A stretch of DNA of 64,000 bases, from NCBI RefSeq assembly GCF_964355755.1, contig NC_092678.1, forward strand, positions 17,458,922-17,522,921. The letters run 5' to 3'. This document shows positions 11,632 to 23,068 of the stretch, piece after piece. Source of the DNA: Antedon mediterranea. Lineage: Eukaryota; Echinodermata; Crinoidea; Comatulida; Antedonidae. Under the pieces are notes generated by a model. That model ran no database searches. It had not been told where the DNA came from and worked only from the letters and a program-made list of their open reading frames with translations. Position 1 is the first letter of the stretch. Each line of letters starts with the position of its first letter. A program made the position numbers and the translations under genes.

Positions 11632-12474
11632 TAGTCTGGGCTCCAGACGGAGTTTTGTAAAAATATAAATATTTTTGCACATAATATGGCGTTTCATACG
11701 TGTATTACTTGAGTTTGGATACTCCGTCTGGGGAAACACGCATAAGTCACGTGGTTTGACACCAAGAATTCTTGGTGCATAAATTATCCAGTTGACTAGT
11801 TTCAGCCGCATGCCATTGGCTACTCACTCGTACGTCGTTTTAATATTCATATTTCAGAATTTCAAAGACTCAACGTCTAAGACGATGCGCATGCGCTATG
11901 TTACGTTTAGACAATGTGTACTTGGGGTACATTGATGAAAGTTTCTGAAGGCTAAAAATGATTTTATATGCCTAGTAGTCTGGTAAACATTTGATGAGAT
12001 TTTTCCCAAGAACATGAAAACTCGTCGTGATATGATAGGCTAGCTTCTCCGCCAAATCAAACATTGAATGGATCATTTATTATGCGGAGAAAATTTGATT
12101 TAATTCCCACCCAGACCCTGTCCTGTTCTGTGTGGTGGTGTAGCCCTGTTGTGTGCCGGTCGGTGGTGGTATGTACCTTATTGGCGTTTTATTTGGAAGT
12201 ACGTACGAGTTGAGTAGCCCTACGAACCCGCCTACGATCGAAGGAGGACTAGGCCAGAACAATTAATAAACAAAACAACTTGGCAACACGATTTTATATT
12301 TCAACAGTTGTTCGGTCTCGATCGTACATTCAGCACACTGTACGTACGTACTCGATCTTTTTCATTTTGAAACAAAATGATCATTGGTTGATTCGAAATC
12401 CATATTTACATACCGCCCGCCCCATATAGCCAAATACGGTATGATAACCTACGTCATTCTTATCGGATGTTTGC
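11632..12474. repeat. tandem duplication, unit 2 (843 bp)
   Basis: It is a head-to-tail copy of 10769-11631 with point changes and small indels. The minisatellite has one copy fewer here. No gene was seen. Confidence 0.85.
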
Positions 12475-12789
12475 GGTTTGCAAATCGATTTCTATACGTG
12501 TTTCACAAGTCTGTATTTTCAGACTAAAATTGCGGTCGAAATAAAAACAAATACATAAAAAAAAGACAATAAATACAGACTTGGGGCAAGTCTAACAGGA
12601 GCTTTGCGTTAAAATAAAGGTTTAGGGATCAATCATAATCAAACAAAAACCGGCCTGTTATATTATTTTATTTTTAGATAAATATTCTATCTTTGCAAAG
12701 AGTAAAACATGATGTGACAATAAGTGTGATTATATTACAACGAAAATATACTATTTTCAAAAGTATGATAAACAAGAGAAAGCACTCAC

Positions 12790-12861
12790 AGTTCTGTCAA
12801 TGATGTCAAGCCATGAAACACATTTGCTGGTAATGTAGTTATTTGGTTACTGTACAAATAC
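12790..12861 (-). CDS. LRR exon A2: one 24-residue leucine-rich repeat
   Basis: 72-nt minus-strand exon with acceptor AG at 12863-12862 and donor GTGAGTGC. It reads YLYSNQITTLPANVF then HGLTSLTEL, a textbook extracellular LRR. With the exon at 3505 it forms the A type carrying LPANVF. Entry and exit phases are the same as in all the others, so exons can be lost or gained without breaking the frame. Confidence 0.87.
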
Positions 12862-12893
12862 CTGAAAACCGTGAAAAAATGCAATCAATAATT

Positions 12894-14136
12894 ATATATA
12901 CAGTACCAAAGGATAGTACGATAAAAAAATATCTATTGTATTAATTTTTAAATACAAACAAAAAATAACAACATATATCAGCTATATTGTGCCAACAGAG
13001 GCCAAATAGGTTTCTGTCCGGTTAGGCGTGTCACTCTAGCAGTAAAACAATTACTTGTTTAATGTTACTTTAGCACGTATTATCTTTATTTGCATGTTTT
13101 ACATGTTTTTCATTAACTGATTCCCATGATATAACTATGTTTTTTTTCTGAATTTACTAATCATGTTGTAATTGCCATATCGTATGATTTCTGGATTTAG
13201 ATCAATATCTACGATACAATACAACCCTTAAATGACGTTAAATCCATGTAATCTTCTATATTTTTATTATTTTTCATTATGGTCGCCGGTGGTGCTACAT
13301 TAACTGAATTAAAGAGTCTTGTTCGCAAACATTACCAAAATAGAGAAACTCAAAAAGAGCAAAGAGAAAGATATTACATTTGAACGTATACACATGAAAT
13401 ATTCTGTAGAAGTATTAATTCCTAAAACAAAATGATTTTTTTATGAGGCATAGAGTTAAACTGAGAAGAAGCTATATAATATTTGTTCCACGTGCACAGT
13501 AAGCTTATTACAACACTATTGCAGATTATACGTGAATCAGTGCCGAGTCGGTGACAAACCAAACGGATCATCCAGGATTTCTGAAAAAATCTGACCAATT
13601 GCGCATCCTTTGCGCAGCATTGTACGGAGGCGTGTCTATTTTTGTTTTCGTATCTAATTTTGGCTTTAAAAACATGTCAGCCCAATGCAATCGCTACCCC
13701 TGGATCCGCTCCGTCGGAATATTGTCGATATAAAATGATAGAGGTTCAGACGTTCTGTGGTACATTTAAATTGTATTATTTGTATGTTCCCTCTTTAAAC
13801 TTCATCTTAATTTCAAATAGAATAACATCAATAAATTAATATTGTTTACTTAGAAGTGTGCCAGTTATTCAGCACTAAAGAAAACAAAATCAGAAAAAAA
13901 TTTAAACACATGCGACCACGTTTTTTGAACATTATTAAAGCTAAATGTGTTAATTAATGAGATTAATTAGTTAATTAATGCTGATTTTAGCATGAGGAAG
14001 TGAAAATATGGAGGGAGGGGAAAATATAAAATGTAGAGACACAGATATCAGCTAACAAGCAAGCTATTACTGACCCAATGTGAAGCAGAAATCAAGAATT
14101 GTTTGACGGGATGTTCCTGCTCCCAAATTATTGTGG
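12894..14136. repeat. large intron duplication, copy 2
   Basis: Partner of 9132-10380. It carries the same landmarks in the same order, such as GAGGGAGGGGAA and CTATTACTGACCCAATGTGAA. Confidence 0.8.
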
Positions 14137-14484
14137 CAAAAATAGAAAAACTAATAGAAGAGCAAAAAGGAAGATAGTACGCCTGAACGTAGTATACATG
14201 GAACAGACAGACACCGTACAAGTGTTCATTTATAAAGGGTCAAACTGTGCCTGGAAATAAACATAATTACTGAACCATGGCCGGTTGAATGACAACATTA
14301 TTTCCACCATATACAATTTTTATACGGAACAAACAAATTTGACAAAAACAAATATGACGAATATAAACACGAACAAAGGAAAACAAAATACATCAGATTT
14401 ATGAATAACGACGTTAATTTCCGATAATTATAATTAATTAAATCTCAATTTTATAGAAATCAAACAAGGCCATATAGATGCCTG

Positions 14485-15300
14485 CAGTCGCGTGCTCAAG
14501 TTAGTGTTTACCAACCGACCGCCCAACCGACCGACCGACCGACCAACCGACCAAAATTGCTGAACATGTTTAAAAATGTTGAAAATGTTTAAAAACATTT
14601 ATTTTTTTTAATTTACACGTGCGTTGCCTGTCACTTTTGACGTGCTCGTATAACGTAATTTCGAGTTAAAAAGTGAATAAAATATGATGATATTATTAAA
14701 AGAAAGGTTGTTGATGAACAACTCTAAAATGTATATAGGAAATGTTTTTTTTTTATTTTGTATCTATTATGTTGTGTTTATTGTTTTATGTAAAAGGGTC
14801 CTGCAAAAACAGAAGTGTAAACTTCTCTATGCAGGATACTTGCCATCATTTATGCTATGAAACTGTATTTATAAACGATGAGTAAATAAATGTGAATGTG
14901 AAAACAGAAATCGGACAAAAAGAGTGCATATTAACATTTAACGCGCAATGCGTGTGCAAAAATCTGCGCACTCATGGCAATTTTTTAAACGCTTAAAATT
15001 GCCTGAACGTACTCTTATATAATCGAAAATCAATTTTGACAATTTTGAACATGTTAAGCACGCGTACGCATGCGTTACATGCGCTACGCACGTAATTGTA
15101 TTGCCATGATGATTTATGCCCTGAAATTTATGAGTACCAACTTTTATTTAATTGTGATTCATGCTTGTAAAGGTATGATGACAAACGTGATTTCATTAAA
15201 TCGTGCGTAGACCGCGTAATTTTTGATTACGCACCGTGAAAACATAAAAACAAAGATTCCTGGCCATAAGGAAAATACTGTGAAAACTTGACTGTGTAAA
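14485..15300. mobile_element. AGTCGCGTG-type element with ACCG/GACC microsatellite, copy 1 (truncated)
   Basis: It starts at AGTCGCGTG (about 14487). A (CCGA)n run follows at 14510-14550, then a 700-bp body (for example TTTGACGTGCTCGTATAACG and CGCATGCGTTACATGCGCTA) shared with 35160-35690. It lacks the CACGCGACT terminus seen at 35822-35830. There is no coding capacity, so it is a non-autonomous element. Confidence 0.65.
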
Positions 15301-15342
15301 TAGGTTAACTGCACACTACAAAGTTGTGGATGAGAGTTTGGT

Positions 15343-15402
15343 GTAATGGATATGTATCCAGCCTCTCACAGTTGAAATCGCAGATTCAATTCCCGCATTG
15401 GA
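15343..15402 (+). repeat. tRNA-like fragment
   Basis: TTGGTGTAATGGATATG resembles an A box and GATTCAATTCCCGC a B box, about 35 nt apart. The arms are incomplete, so this is probably a tRNA pseudogene or SINE head. Confidence 0.4.
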
Positions 15403-15409
15403 TCTTACT

Positions 15410-16263
15410 TTTTTCATCATCCTTATTATAATTTTTTTAAATATTTTACTATTATTATTCATTATTATAATTAATAATATTTTATTTTAAATTTTACTTT
15501 TTTACTATGACGCTAACATTACGTTAAGTCTGCTCAGTACCAGATCGCCGGCGTTTGGAAATTGTCTCCTTTCTTTTAAGCCAGTATAATTCTTCTACAT
15601 AATTTTATATGATTTATTTGTGTGTGTTAGTGCTGTATTTGATTTGGCTAATTGCACTACAACTTTGTGAATGTGAGCATTATTTTACCCTGACCATTCA
15701 AAATGTAAACACAATTTTATGATGAGTCATTGATTTTGGTTAGAATATGATAAAAACTGTGGTCTCTAGGCAGTAAAATAGTTTTTTGTCAGATGTGACC
15801 TTGACCTACGACCTTTTCCCCTCAAAATCGAACTCGTCCGAGCTTTTGGGGAATATGTCATTGTGGCCAAATTTGGCCATATACGGATGAAAAATGTGGC
15901 CTCCAGGCTGTTCACATGATTTTCTCATTCATGCCGATGAAATAGATACGTCATAAGTTCACCTTACTACGGAAGGATACGTACCACACTACACTAGATA
16001 ACAGGTTCTTCTCATAATAAGGTGTTCATAAGAGGAAGATATGAACAAAATATTTAATAATATTGTTCCGCGTGCGTACAATAAGCTTTTTACAACATTA
16101 TTGCAGATTATACGTGAATGTCGAGCATTTCTTTCCGCGTAGACAAGTATGTAGAGAAACTTGAACATTCTTGAACATCGGATTGGATAATTGTAAGGAT
16201 GAGTTTCCAGAATCTGGTTAAAATCGCATTTTACAAAATGCAACGTTAGGCAAACGTTTTTAC
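15410..16263. other. non-coding stretch
   Basis: AT-rich DNA. Around 15790-15900 there is one unit of the TGACCTTGACC-type dispersed repeat also present at 45.6-48.6 kb. No exon could be supported. Confidence 0.5.
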
Positions 16264-16354
16264 CTTCGGATTGAGGAAAGAAAGCGAAATCAGTGTCTAC
16301 AAGAAATATCAGGGTCCAAAACAATATCAACACGGAAGCGACAGCAGTATTCAT
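16264..16354 (-). CDS. signal-peptide first exon of a secreted or membrane protein
   Basis: The minus-strand ATG at 16354-16352 opens a 91-nt coding exon. It encodes MNTAVASVLILFWTLIFLV followed by DTDFAFFPQSE, then a GAAG/GTAAAA donor at 16263-16262. A short N-region, a 16-residue hydrophobic core and small residues before a likely cleavage point (DFA/FF) make a good signal peptide. It exits in phase 1, as does the signal-peptide exon at 31448-31541. LRR exons lie on the same strand on both sides, so it may start a gene that includes the exons at 12790, 8241 and 3505, making 16755 and 19690 part of a neighbouring gene. I found no N-terminal LRR cap exon to join them, so the link is inference. 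Confidence 0.45.
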
Positions 16355-16506
16355 CGTATTCAAGCTAAGTACAGTACAACAAATAATCACTATAGGTCAG
16401 CAGTCACATTTGACAATTGCGGAAAACCTGACCACAAACAACATACACTGCAGAACAATATCGAGTACGAGTACCCGACCCAGTAGATATTCTATATATA
16501 ATACAT

Positions 16507-16604
16507 TGTTAATTTCCGGGTGAAATTGTTTCTTTTTTTTGTGTTTTTGTATGATTTGTATATAGATGTACTATCCGAAATAAAGAAAATGAATGAATGG
16601 GTGA
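16507..16604 (+). mobile_element. 3' end of the LINE family seen at 5222-8098
   Basis: GATTTGTATATAGATGTACT and CGAAATAAAGAAAATGAATG match the terminal 100 nt of the LINE ending at 8098. It is a severely 5'-truncated copy ending in GAATGAATGGGTGAATAG. Confidence 0.75.
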
Positions 16605-16689
16605 ATAGTGTACCGTAATTTTACAAGTTATATTATTGGCCTAATACAACATCATGGTATTTAGACACAGTTAAACAATTAACAATGAT

Positions 16690-17070
16690 TTACTTACAAT
16701 TGTAAAGCTTTTAAATGTTTACAAGTAAGGACAAAAATGAGAATAAACACTTACAGTGTAACCAATGACGTCAAACCAACAAATGCATTTTCATGCAATG
16801 TAGTAATTTTGTTACTTCTTAAATCCCTTAAAAATAAAAACATGAATACTTGGTAAAATAAGAGTTCACGAGTTGAGGTTTTCTTTTTTGGGAAAAAATA
16901 GGTACAGTTTGGTGTGTATGTCAGCGGACAAAATAGTGACCGTAAAATAATGTATCTGTATTGTAACTGTTAGTGTGTATTACGTGTCAGTGAAAATTAA
17001 AGAGGGTCGATAACGGTACAAACGTTAAAAATTAATATTATTAAAATTAATATACAAAGTTTATCGATCA
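16690..17070. repeat. LRR cassette flank, copy 2
   Basis: Flanks of exon 16755-16826 match those of 8241-8312 and 19690-19761, over at least 300 bp on the upstream (minus-strand) side. Confidence 0.8.
16755..16826 (-). CDS. LRR exon B2: one 24-residue leucine-rich repeat
   Basis: 72-nt minus-strand exon, acceptor AG at 16828-16827, donor GTAAGTGT. It reads DLRSNKITTLHENAF then VGLTSLVTL. Relative to B1 the changes cluster on the positions that vary in ligand-binding LRRs (S for F, K for D, H for Y, V for G). It is intact, with both splice sites present. Confidence 0.85.
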
Positions 17071-17089
17071 AGTACGTATCAAGTTCAAA

Positions 17090-17707
17090 CTATCAAACAC
17101 GTCACAGGAAGCGTGGACAAATATCGAAGACGTGTGAAACTTCGAAGGAAAAAAAATTAAACCTTCCTATGTCATCTGTTATTTTTGGTAATGCTCACTC
17201 ACTCAAAAACAAGTTTAGTGAATTTGCTGCAAATGCCAGTATTCGAATACAGAGACAGTTGCCTTATGGCGCTCATTGAAATTTGGCTAAATGAATCTGT
17301 TTCATATCATGGATCAAAAAATTGTTCTTGTAATCTGGAATTATTATCAGTTGCTCGTCGTCCCTTTTACTTGAAAAGGGAATTCTAGCAGGTTCTAGTC
17401 ATCATTATCTATATACACCCGAAAGCAGACTTCAAAGTAGCTTGCGCTAAAGTCGTTGAGATAGATAGACAACTAAGCTGCAAATCACCAGATTCAATAA
17501 AGCTGTTACTTTGTGACTTTAACAAAGGATCCTATGAAGAGCTTGCAAACGTAATTCCACACCTTCATCATGTAAATGTCGCTACGAGAGAAGGCACTAT
17601 ACTTGGTATGCGCTATGGAAATGTTAAAAATGCTTATACAGCAAAGATATGTCTAAGCACTGGGTGGTCAGATCACAACATGATCCCAAGCTATAATTTA
17701 CGAACAT
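17090..17707 (+). pseudogene. LINE endonuclease fragment, copy 2
   Basis: EYRDSCLMALIEIWLNES (17240-17300 area) is followed by RRPFYL. From about 17412 a clean frame carries HPKADFKVACAKVVEIDRQ, LLLCDFNKGSYEELANVIP, ILGMRYGNVKNAYTAKI and GWSDHNMIPSY. The GDFN-type and SDHN motifs are the catalytic blocks of CR1/L2/Rex1-group endonucleases; here GDFN has become CDFN. No reverse transcriptase follows. Confidence 0.8.
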
Positions 17708-17709
17708 AG

Positions 17710-18590
17710 GAAGCCTCAAAATTAATATGATACGCACATATCTTAGTGCCGTTAATTGTGATATTCATTAGGCCTACATTAGGCCTGGGTTAACCCACTG
17801 TGCAACTGTAGTGCTGTTTTTTTTTTGTTTATTCTTTAGTTCGATTCTTCCAGCATAGTATTGTTTTATTTATTTAATCTATAGAAGGTTCATTACAATA
17901 CGAACGTTAGATTATTGTAAAAAAAAAATGTTCGATAAAACTAAGTCATTGGATTTTTGTCTAGATTTGGTAGTTTTTTTTAGGTTTACGAATTAATTTT
18001 TCCTTTGGTTAAGGGGGATTGGTCGGCTGAATGTTAATAATTTGTATGATTTAGCTTTGTAATTTATTTGTCATAGGTATAATCTCTGGTCTATGAGCAA
18101 GTGCAAATATTCTACAATTCAGACTCGACTCAATGAAATTAAGCAAATTTTGTTTAGGAATTAATGTTAGATGGTGTGAGATAAAACGAGAAAATGTCAA
18201 GTTTATAACATGAAATGAAATTGAAGATGAGTACCACTTTTTGTTAATAATTATGTTAATACAACTTAAATTTATCGTTTGATTTCTTTTGCAAAATACA
18301 CTAAATTAGGAAAAACATATTTTATGTTGTATCCGCTTTAATAATAAAGAATAAATCAAAGAATTTGTTATTGTTCGCAGTCATACCACCATTATAACGC
18401 TTTAACAAATATTTTAACCTTTCCACGTATTAATGCTTTAGTGTACTAATATTACAAAATATTGTAAGACTTCAGCACGTTACCCTGAACGTCATGGTAT
18501 TTGGAAACAGTTAAACCTACCCTAAATGTATAATCACAATTAACATGATTTACTGACAATTGTAAACAGCAACCTGAAATCAAATCAAAT
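17710..18590. other. non-coding stretch with duplicated intron segment
   Basis: No exon. 18240-18430 is copy 2 of the 5010-5180 intron block. Confidence 0.55.
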
Positions 18591-18780
18591 CAAATCTATA
18601 TTCGTTTCATATATAAAAACGTAGCAAGTAAGTACTTGTCAACTGGTTTAACCAAAAATTTAACATTTATTTATTAAATAAAAAATGTACATTGTTTTCC
18701 TCGACAGAAAAATATGGTAAAACATTCACAATTACATCATACATAGAACACATTTACACTTTAAAAACATTAATTAAAAC
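18578..18780 (-). mobile_element. 3' tail of a LINE with (TTTGA)n end
   Basis: On the minus strand the sequence ends in repeated GATTTGATTTGATTT after an AT-rich 3' untranslated region, the tail style of CR1/RTE-like LINEs. No coding part is retained. Confidence 0.45.
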
Positions 18781-19120
18781 ATCCATCAACTGTAAAACTT
18801 TGAAATATATATATTGCATGTGCGTTATTATGATCTAACAATCTTTGAGTTAAAATATGCGTTGAATATGGTACAAAGGACAGTCGGTTTCTTGACGTAT
18901 CAGCTCTGAGAGCCTTTACATTTTTATAAGATGTATTTGCCGTCTAGCACGTGAAAGTATTCTTCCTTCTCTGTGCCTAAGGCAGAATTGGAAGGAAAAC
19001 ATCAGTATACATTTGCCAAAAAGTGACATAAAAGTATAAAGAATACTCGATAAAAATACTTTATAATAATCTCATATAGCGCCGCTACATACTCGCACAT
19101 TATTTGTTTAATAATTTAAG

Positions 19121-19131
19121 CAGATTCTGAA

Positions 19132-19205
<74 letters not shown>

Positions 19206-19216
19206 TTCAGAATCTG
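19121..19216. repeat. 96-nt perfect palindrome with (AT)n core
   Basis: CAGATTCTGAAAGATATA at the left is matched by its exact complement TATATCTTTCAGAATCTG at the right, with only (TA)n between. The sequence can form a long cruciform or hairpin. Confidence 0.9.
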
Positions 19217-19589
19217 ACTTTTTCTCATTCTCACAGATTTCTTCATCTTTATCGTTTCAAATTAATTAATTAAATTTCAGTATATCACCGGGCGGTTTAG
19301 AATTAATGTTCTTTGCCTCTTGTGTTTATATATATATATATATATATCAAAATACTACGTATGTAAAGATCAACGACTGTAACAATAACATCGGTGGATT
19401 TGAGGACAACCCTGAATACCTGTAATATAATAAATTACAAACAGTAATATAACTTAAAACTTAAAATCATCAGCTAACATACCATTTTATCCGCTTTGAC
19501 AATACAGAATAAATCAAAGAAGTTGTTATTGTTCACAGTCATACCACCATAATGCTTCACTTTGAATGTACCGTAATTTTACAAGTAAT

Positions 19590-19960
19590 ATTTAACAGTT
19601 AAACCTACCGTTAAATGTATAATTTCAGAAATAACATGATTTATTTGAATTTTTATAAGTAAGAAAACAAAATGAGAATAAACACTTACAGTATAACCAA
19701 TGATGTCAAACCACCAAATGCATTTTCATACAATGTAGTAATGCCGTTACTGCTTAAATCCCTTCAAAATAAAAACAGTTGGTAAATAACAGTTCACGAG
19801 TTGAGGTTTTCTTCTTTGGGGAAAATAGGTACAGTTTGGTGTGTATGTCAGTGGATAAAATAGTGACCCGTAAAATAATTTATCTGTATTGTACTATTAT
19901 TGTGTATTACTGTACGTGTTAGTGAAAATTAAAGAGAATCGATAACGGTATAACAAACGT
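19590..19960. repeat. LRR cassette flank, copy 3
   Basis: Third copy of the duplicated exon-plus-intron unit, sharing CAGTTTGGTGTGTATGTCAG and CACGAGTTGAGGTTTTCTTC with copy 2. Confidence 0.8.
19690..19761 (-). CDS. LRR exon B3: one 24-residue leucine-rich repeat
   Basis: 72-nt minus-strand exon, acceptor AG at 19763-19762, donor GTAAGTGT. It reads DLSSNGITTLYENAF then GGLTSLVIL. It is intact, of type B, and in the same phase as the others. It is the most 5' LRR exon seen; no LRR N-cap exon could be identified between it and the palindromic element starting at 21642. Confidence 0.85.
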
Positions 19961-19964
19961 TAAA

Positions 19965-21635
19965 ATATTATTCAAATTATAAATACAAAATAAATTGATT
20001 TAGTACGTACTGTAGTACGTCAGGAATAGGTTGTTCGTTTATATAATTACTAATCTAAGACGGAGAGATAACATTTTAATACATCTTAAAGGCAATTGAA
20101 AAATAATCAATCCCTTACTAAAAGCCGAAAAGTAGCAAGAGTGTGCAACTTATTTGTTATAGAATAGAGAAAAATAGTGCATGTTTAGACACAAACCAGC
20201 AAAGCTGATGTAATCTGAGGGTAGCCTACAATAATTAAAGTACACGTATAACTAAACGATAAAGAAAGAAATGTATACATAAATCAATGTCAAATAACTA
20301 CTGTAGCTCGATGATATCAAACGGCGCATCTACACACTCATGACATTGATTCAATCCGAAAAGTTTACATTGACAAGAAAAGTCAGCATTTTTTTAAAGT
20401 TATGTATAATCAACTACCAAAATAATAATAAACATTTTTAAAATACCGTTTGTTATCTAATTTACGGACGTAGGAAGTCTAAAATCAATATATATGTACA
20501 TATTTGTTATTTAGTGCCTTTGATTAACATTAACATCCGTTACTCTATTGTGTTAACCCACTGTGTAATAATAGTGCCTGTTTCTGTGGTTAATTGCGCG
20601 GTGCAATGCTGGTTTTTCAATTGAGGATTTTTCAATTCTGTTCTCGCACGATTTTATTATTCTATTTTATGAAAAGATGAGGGGCATTTTGGAAACACAT
20701 TTTTTATACAATTCGAATGAGTGTACGATGTATTAACCAATTTACAGAACTTACGTATCGAAAAAAAACACCATGGACTGAAATCGTGGTTTTGTGTGGA
20801 TGTGCTAATTGGAATGATTCGTTTACGCCAGTCCTGTACTTTTACAATTAACTAATATTAATTTTCCGTTGTATCATTTTCATTTCTATATTTTGTAATA
20901 AAAATAATATAATCATAATAACAATTTTTTTTTTTAATATAAGCTTTAGAATTAACGTAACTGCGATCAACGTTTCAATGTTACTACGCTTGTCTTATGA
21001 AAGCTTACAGTTTGCACAAAACAGGTTCTTTGATGATACTTACAAGAATGTTATTGGTTGATGATTATTGTAGTTCCTGACGGATTCTGCTGTTGTATTA
21101 ATATATTTCCGACAGCTTAAGTAGTTAAATATGCAATCGCATCCAGTTGGACATATCTGTTTTAGGAATAATAATTGTTCTGTAAAAAAAAAATGTTTGT
21201 GAAATTAGGTACTAGTTTTGAATTTACCTAAATGGACAGTAAAACAATAGCTATAAAAATGTAATAACTATGTTTGTCATTTAACTATTAATTGTATAGG
21301 ACTTGGCTCTTGAGTAGGACTAGACGTTGTGAAAAGGTAGATGTATCTTAAGTTTAGGTCATTCTTCAAAGATATCATAATCTAATATCATTTTGATACA
21401 TTACTGTTGTACATGTGCAATTTTGGATTTGTGGATTTGACGCACACTGGTTAAATATTGATCTCTTTTTTCTTCAAAGGTCTCTCAATTCCGTGTCCAA
21501 TTACGTCTGCCAGTGGAATTTGTATAGTCTCTAACAATGCACCATCGCCGAGTTAGCTCATTGGCCGCCTTCTCCAGAGTAGGGGTCAAAGAGCCAGTGT
21601 TGTGGTGGAATAATGTTTTATAATTCAGGTGATTC
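19965..21635. other. non-coding stretch left of the palindromic element
   Basis: AT-rich, no exon supported. A weak tRNA-like A box (TTAGCTCATTGG) sits near 21555, without a convincing B box. A decayed LRR-like splice-site pair near 21000-21090 is listed under rejected items. Confidence 0.45.
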
Positions 21636-22282
21636 ATTATTAGTAGTAATATATACCGTACAGTCCAATGAATAATTCATAAATTAATTAATGAATATTA
21701 ATATATTAATTATGAGTGTAGTATTTATGAATAATTAATATTTTAAAGGGTATTATTTATTAATAAATTAATAAATTAATTAATTATGAGGGGTAGTTTT
21801 TATGAATAATTAATATTTTAAAAGTAGTTTTTATGAATATTAATATTTTTAAGGGTATTATTTATGAATAAATGAATTAATTAATTTGTTTAGCGATCTC
21901 AGTCCAATGTATAAGTAATAAGTAATGAGATGTTTTTATATTCATGAATATTAATATATTTTTATTAATATGAGGGGTGTTTTAATGAATTATTAGTAAA
22001 TGAGTGATAGTTTTACGTATAATGTTTAAACGTAATACATGTATTACATAATGTTTAAATAAATATTTACATTTAAATATTAAAGACAATGTGCTTACCT
22101 TCATTGAGAAGTCTGATGTACAGTTTAATGAATAAAATCCACAAGTTTAATCAGCTTTGATTACTGTTTTTTATGCTTGTATAAGGAATCATAACATCAA
22201 TTCGCTGTCTTTCCATGGAATTAGTTTACATGTGAGGCGTGGACAGATCGTTTTTTGTAATTCTGTGATTTTAGCGGGTATG

Positions 22283-22320
22283 TGACGTCATCCGGCAATG
22301 AACCAATAAGATTCCTTATA
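22283..22320 (+). promoter_or_regulatory. promoter-like module 1 (CRE, CCAAT, TTATA), left arm
   Basis: TGACGTCA (22283-22290), CCAAT (22303-22307) and TTATAAGC (from 22316) occur in order. The same module recurs at 22685-22725, and both recur inverted in the right arm. Confidence 0.5.
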
Positions 22321-22684
22321 AGCATAATGCTAATGAAATTAGAATTCGTTGTCCTTGTTGAGATATTCAAAGATATTAAAAGTTATTTAATTATTTTACT
22401 AGTTTTTTATCCTTTTGTTTTTTTTCATTTAGTTACATAACCGCATTATTTTTTAAGGGTATTCCTTCAATATATAAAGATGGTAAAAAATAAATAAATA
22501 AATAAAAATTAAAAATAATGTGCTTACCTTCATTGAGAAGTCTGATATTATAGTATATTTTAATGAATAACATCTACAAGTTTAATCAGCTTTAATTACT
22601 GCTTTTTTTATGTTTGTATAAGAACAAAATCATAACATCAATCCGCTGTCTATTTTTTCAAATCCTGTGATTTTAGCGGGTATG

Positions 22685-22771
22685 TGACGTCATCAGGCAA
22701 TGAACCAATAAGATTCCTTATAAACATAGCGCTAATGAATTAATCTACCAATCATAATTCGTTGTTTTTGT
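22685..22771 (+). promoter_or_regulatory. promoter and first-exon donor for the left-arm gene
   Basis: The cAMP-response-type palindrome TGACGTCA (22685-22692), a CCAAT box (22705-22709) and TATAAA (22719-22724) lie at normal pol II spacing, so a start near 22750 is expected. A donor-like GTAAGC begins at 22770. A pyrimidine-rich acceptor ending CTATCAG lies at 23061-23067, directly before G-ATG. A short non-coding first exon with a ~298-nt intron is inferred. Confidence 0.55.
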
Positions 22772-23068
22772 AAGCGTAGCGATCTCAGTCCAATGAATAA
22801 GTAATGAGATGTTTTAATATTCGTGATATTAATATATTTTTATTATTAATATGAGAGTGTTTTAATGAATACTTAGTAATTGCGTTGGTATTTATTCTAA
22901 GAATTATTGAATTAAGTATGATATATTTAAATTATTTTATTTTTAACACGGTACCTGATTTACTATATATATATACACATTGTTAATTTGAAAACAGTAC
23001 AGTTTTCCTGCTTTAGATTTTTAACATTTAGTCATCTGTTCTTTATCCTGCTGTTATTATCTATCAGG

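Noticed and set aside
21000-21090. Possible small minus-strand exon (21044-21086) with AG and GTAAGT edges in compatible phase with the LRR exons, and an LRR-like end CAAACT/GTAAGC at about 21005
   Set aside because: Only 43 nt, product not LRR-like, and the alternative LRR-like frame has stops; likely a decayed exon or chance.
22988-23068. N-terminal extension of the left-arm gene with a hydrophobic, signal-like stretch (FLTFSHLFFILLLLSI)
   Set aside because: It begins without an ATG and is better explained as the pyrimidine-rich end of an intron, ending in CTATCAG just before the ATG at 23069.
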